NCBI GenBank assembly: GCA_964427655.1
Contig: CAYRWE010000122.1
Span: 1-14,751, forward strand
Source: CAVQNQ01 sp964427655
GTDB taxonomy: Bacteria; Acidobacteriota; Terriglobia; Bryobacterales; Bryobacteraceae
Reading direction: 5' to 3'
DNA: 14,751 bases
The notes beneath the pieces were generated by a model that searched no databases, was not told the origin of the DNA, and worked only from the letters and a program-made list of their open reading frames with translations. This document shows positions 13,932 through 14,751 of the stretch, one piece after another; the stretch's first letter is position 1; every line of letters begins with the position of its first letter. The position numbers were made by a program, and so were the translations under genes.

Positions 13932-14751
<820 letters not shown>

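Overview
This is a GC-rich, gene-dense bacterial chromosome segment with no RNA genes, insertion sequences, phage genes or CRISPR arrays that I can see. The gene content (a secreted M28 peptidase, an ECF sigma/anti-sigma pair followed by an uncharacterised secreted protein, a degenerate single-domain receiver, and an NtrY/NtrX-like pair) reads like an Acidobacteriota genome of the Solibacter/Bryobacter type. That placement is an inference from protein character, not a computed assignment.

Left half, minus strand (8354 down to 1). Nine genes read leftward. The first four (M28 peptidase, MFS transporter, SDR oxidoreductase, secreted protein of unknown function) are closely packed: a GTGA stop/start overlap, a 35-nt gap and a 13-nt gap, so they are probably co-transcribed. 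After a 107-bp spacer with two small GC-rich stem-loops comes a housekeeping block: apt, ispE, prs, rplY (Ctc-type L25) and pth (cut by the window edge). apt/ispE and ispE/prs each overlap by ATGA. Prs makes PRPP and Apt consumes it. L25 and Pth both serve translation, and IspE is a step of the MEP isoprenoid pathway.

Centre (8355-8547). A 193-bp divergent control region separates the leftward genes from the rightward ones. It holds a palindromic hairpin close to the M28 start, an extended -10 element pointing right, and a perfect 9-bp inverted repeat whose right arm covers the ribosome-binding site and GTG start codon of the sigma factor.

Right half, plus strand (8548 to the end). First comes an ECF sigma factor, a zinc-finger-type membrane anti-sigma factor and a secreted protein of unknown function, apparently one operon. 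Then come a stand-alone degenerate receiver, a stand-alone conventional receiver with a good predicted promoter, a 695-residue NtrY-like membrane histidine kinase, and an NtrX-like sigma-54 activator (cut by the window edge) whose start overlaps the kinase stop by ATGA. The activator has an altered sigma-54 contact loop (GSFTSA instead of GAFTGA).

Most of the window is recognisable housekeeping and signalling. I see no clear new defence or biosynthetic system. The most interesting points are the sigma-factor leader hairpin, the unknown secreted protein tied to the sigma/anti-sigma pair, the degenerate receiver near NtrYX, and the GSFTSA loop.
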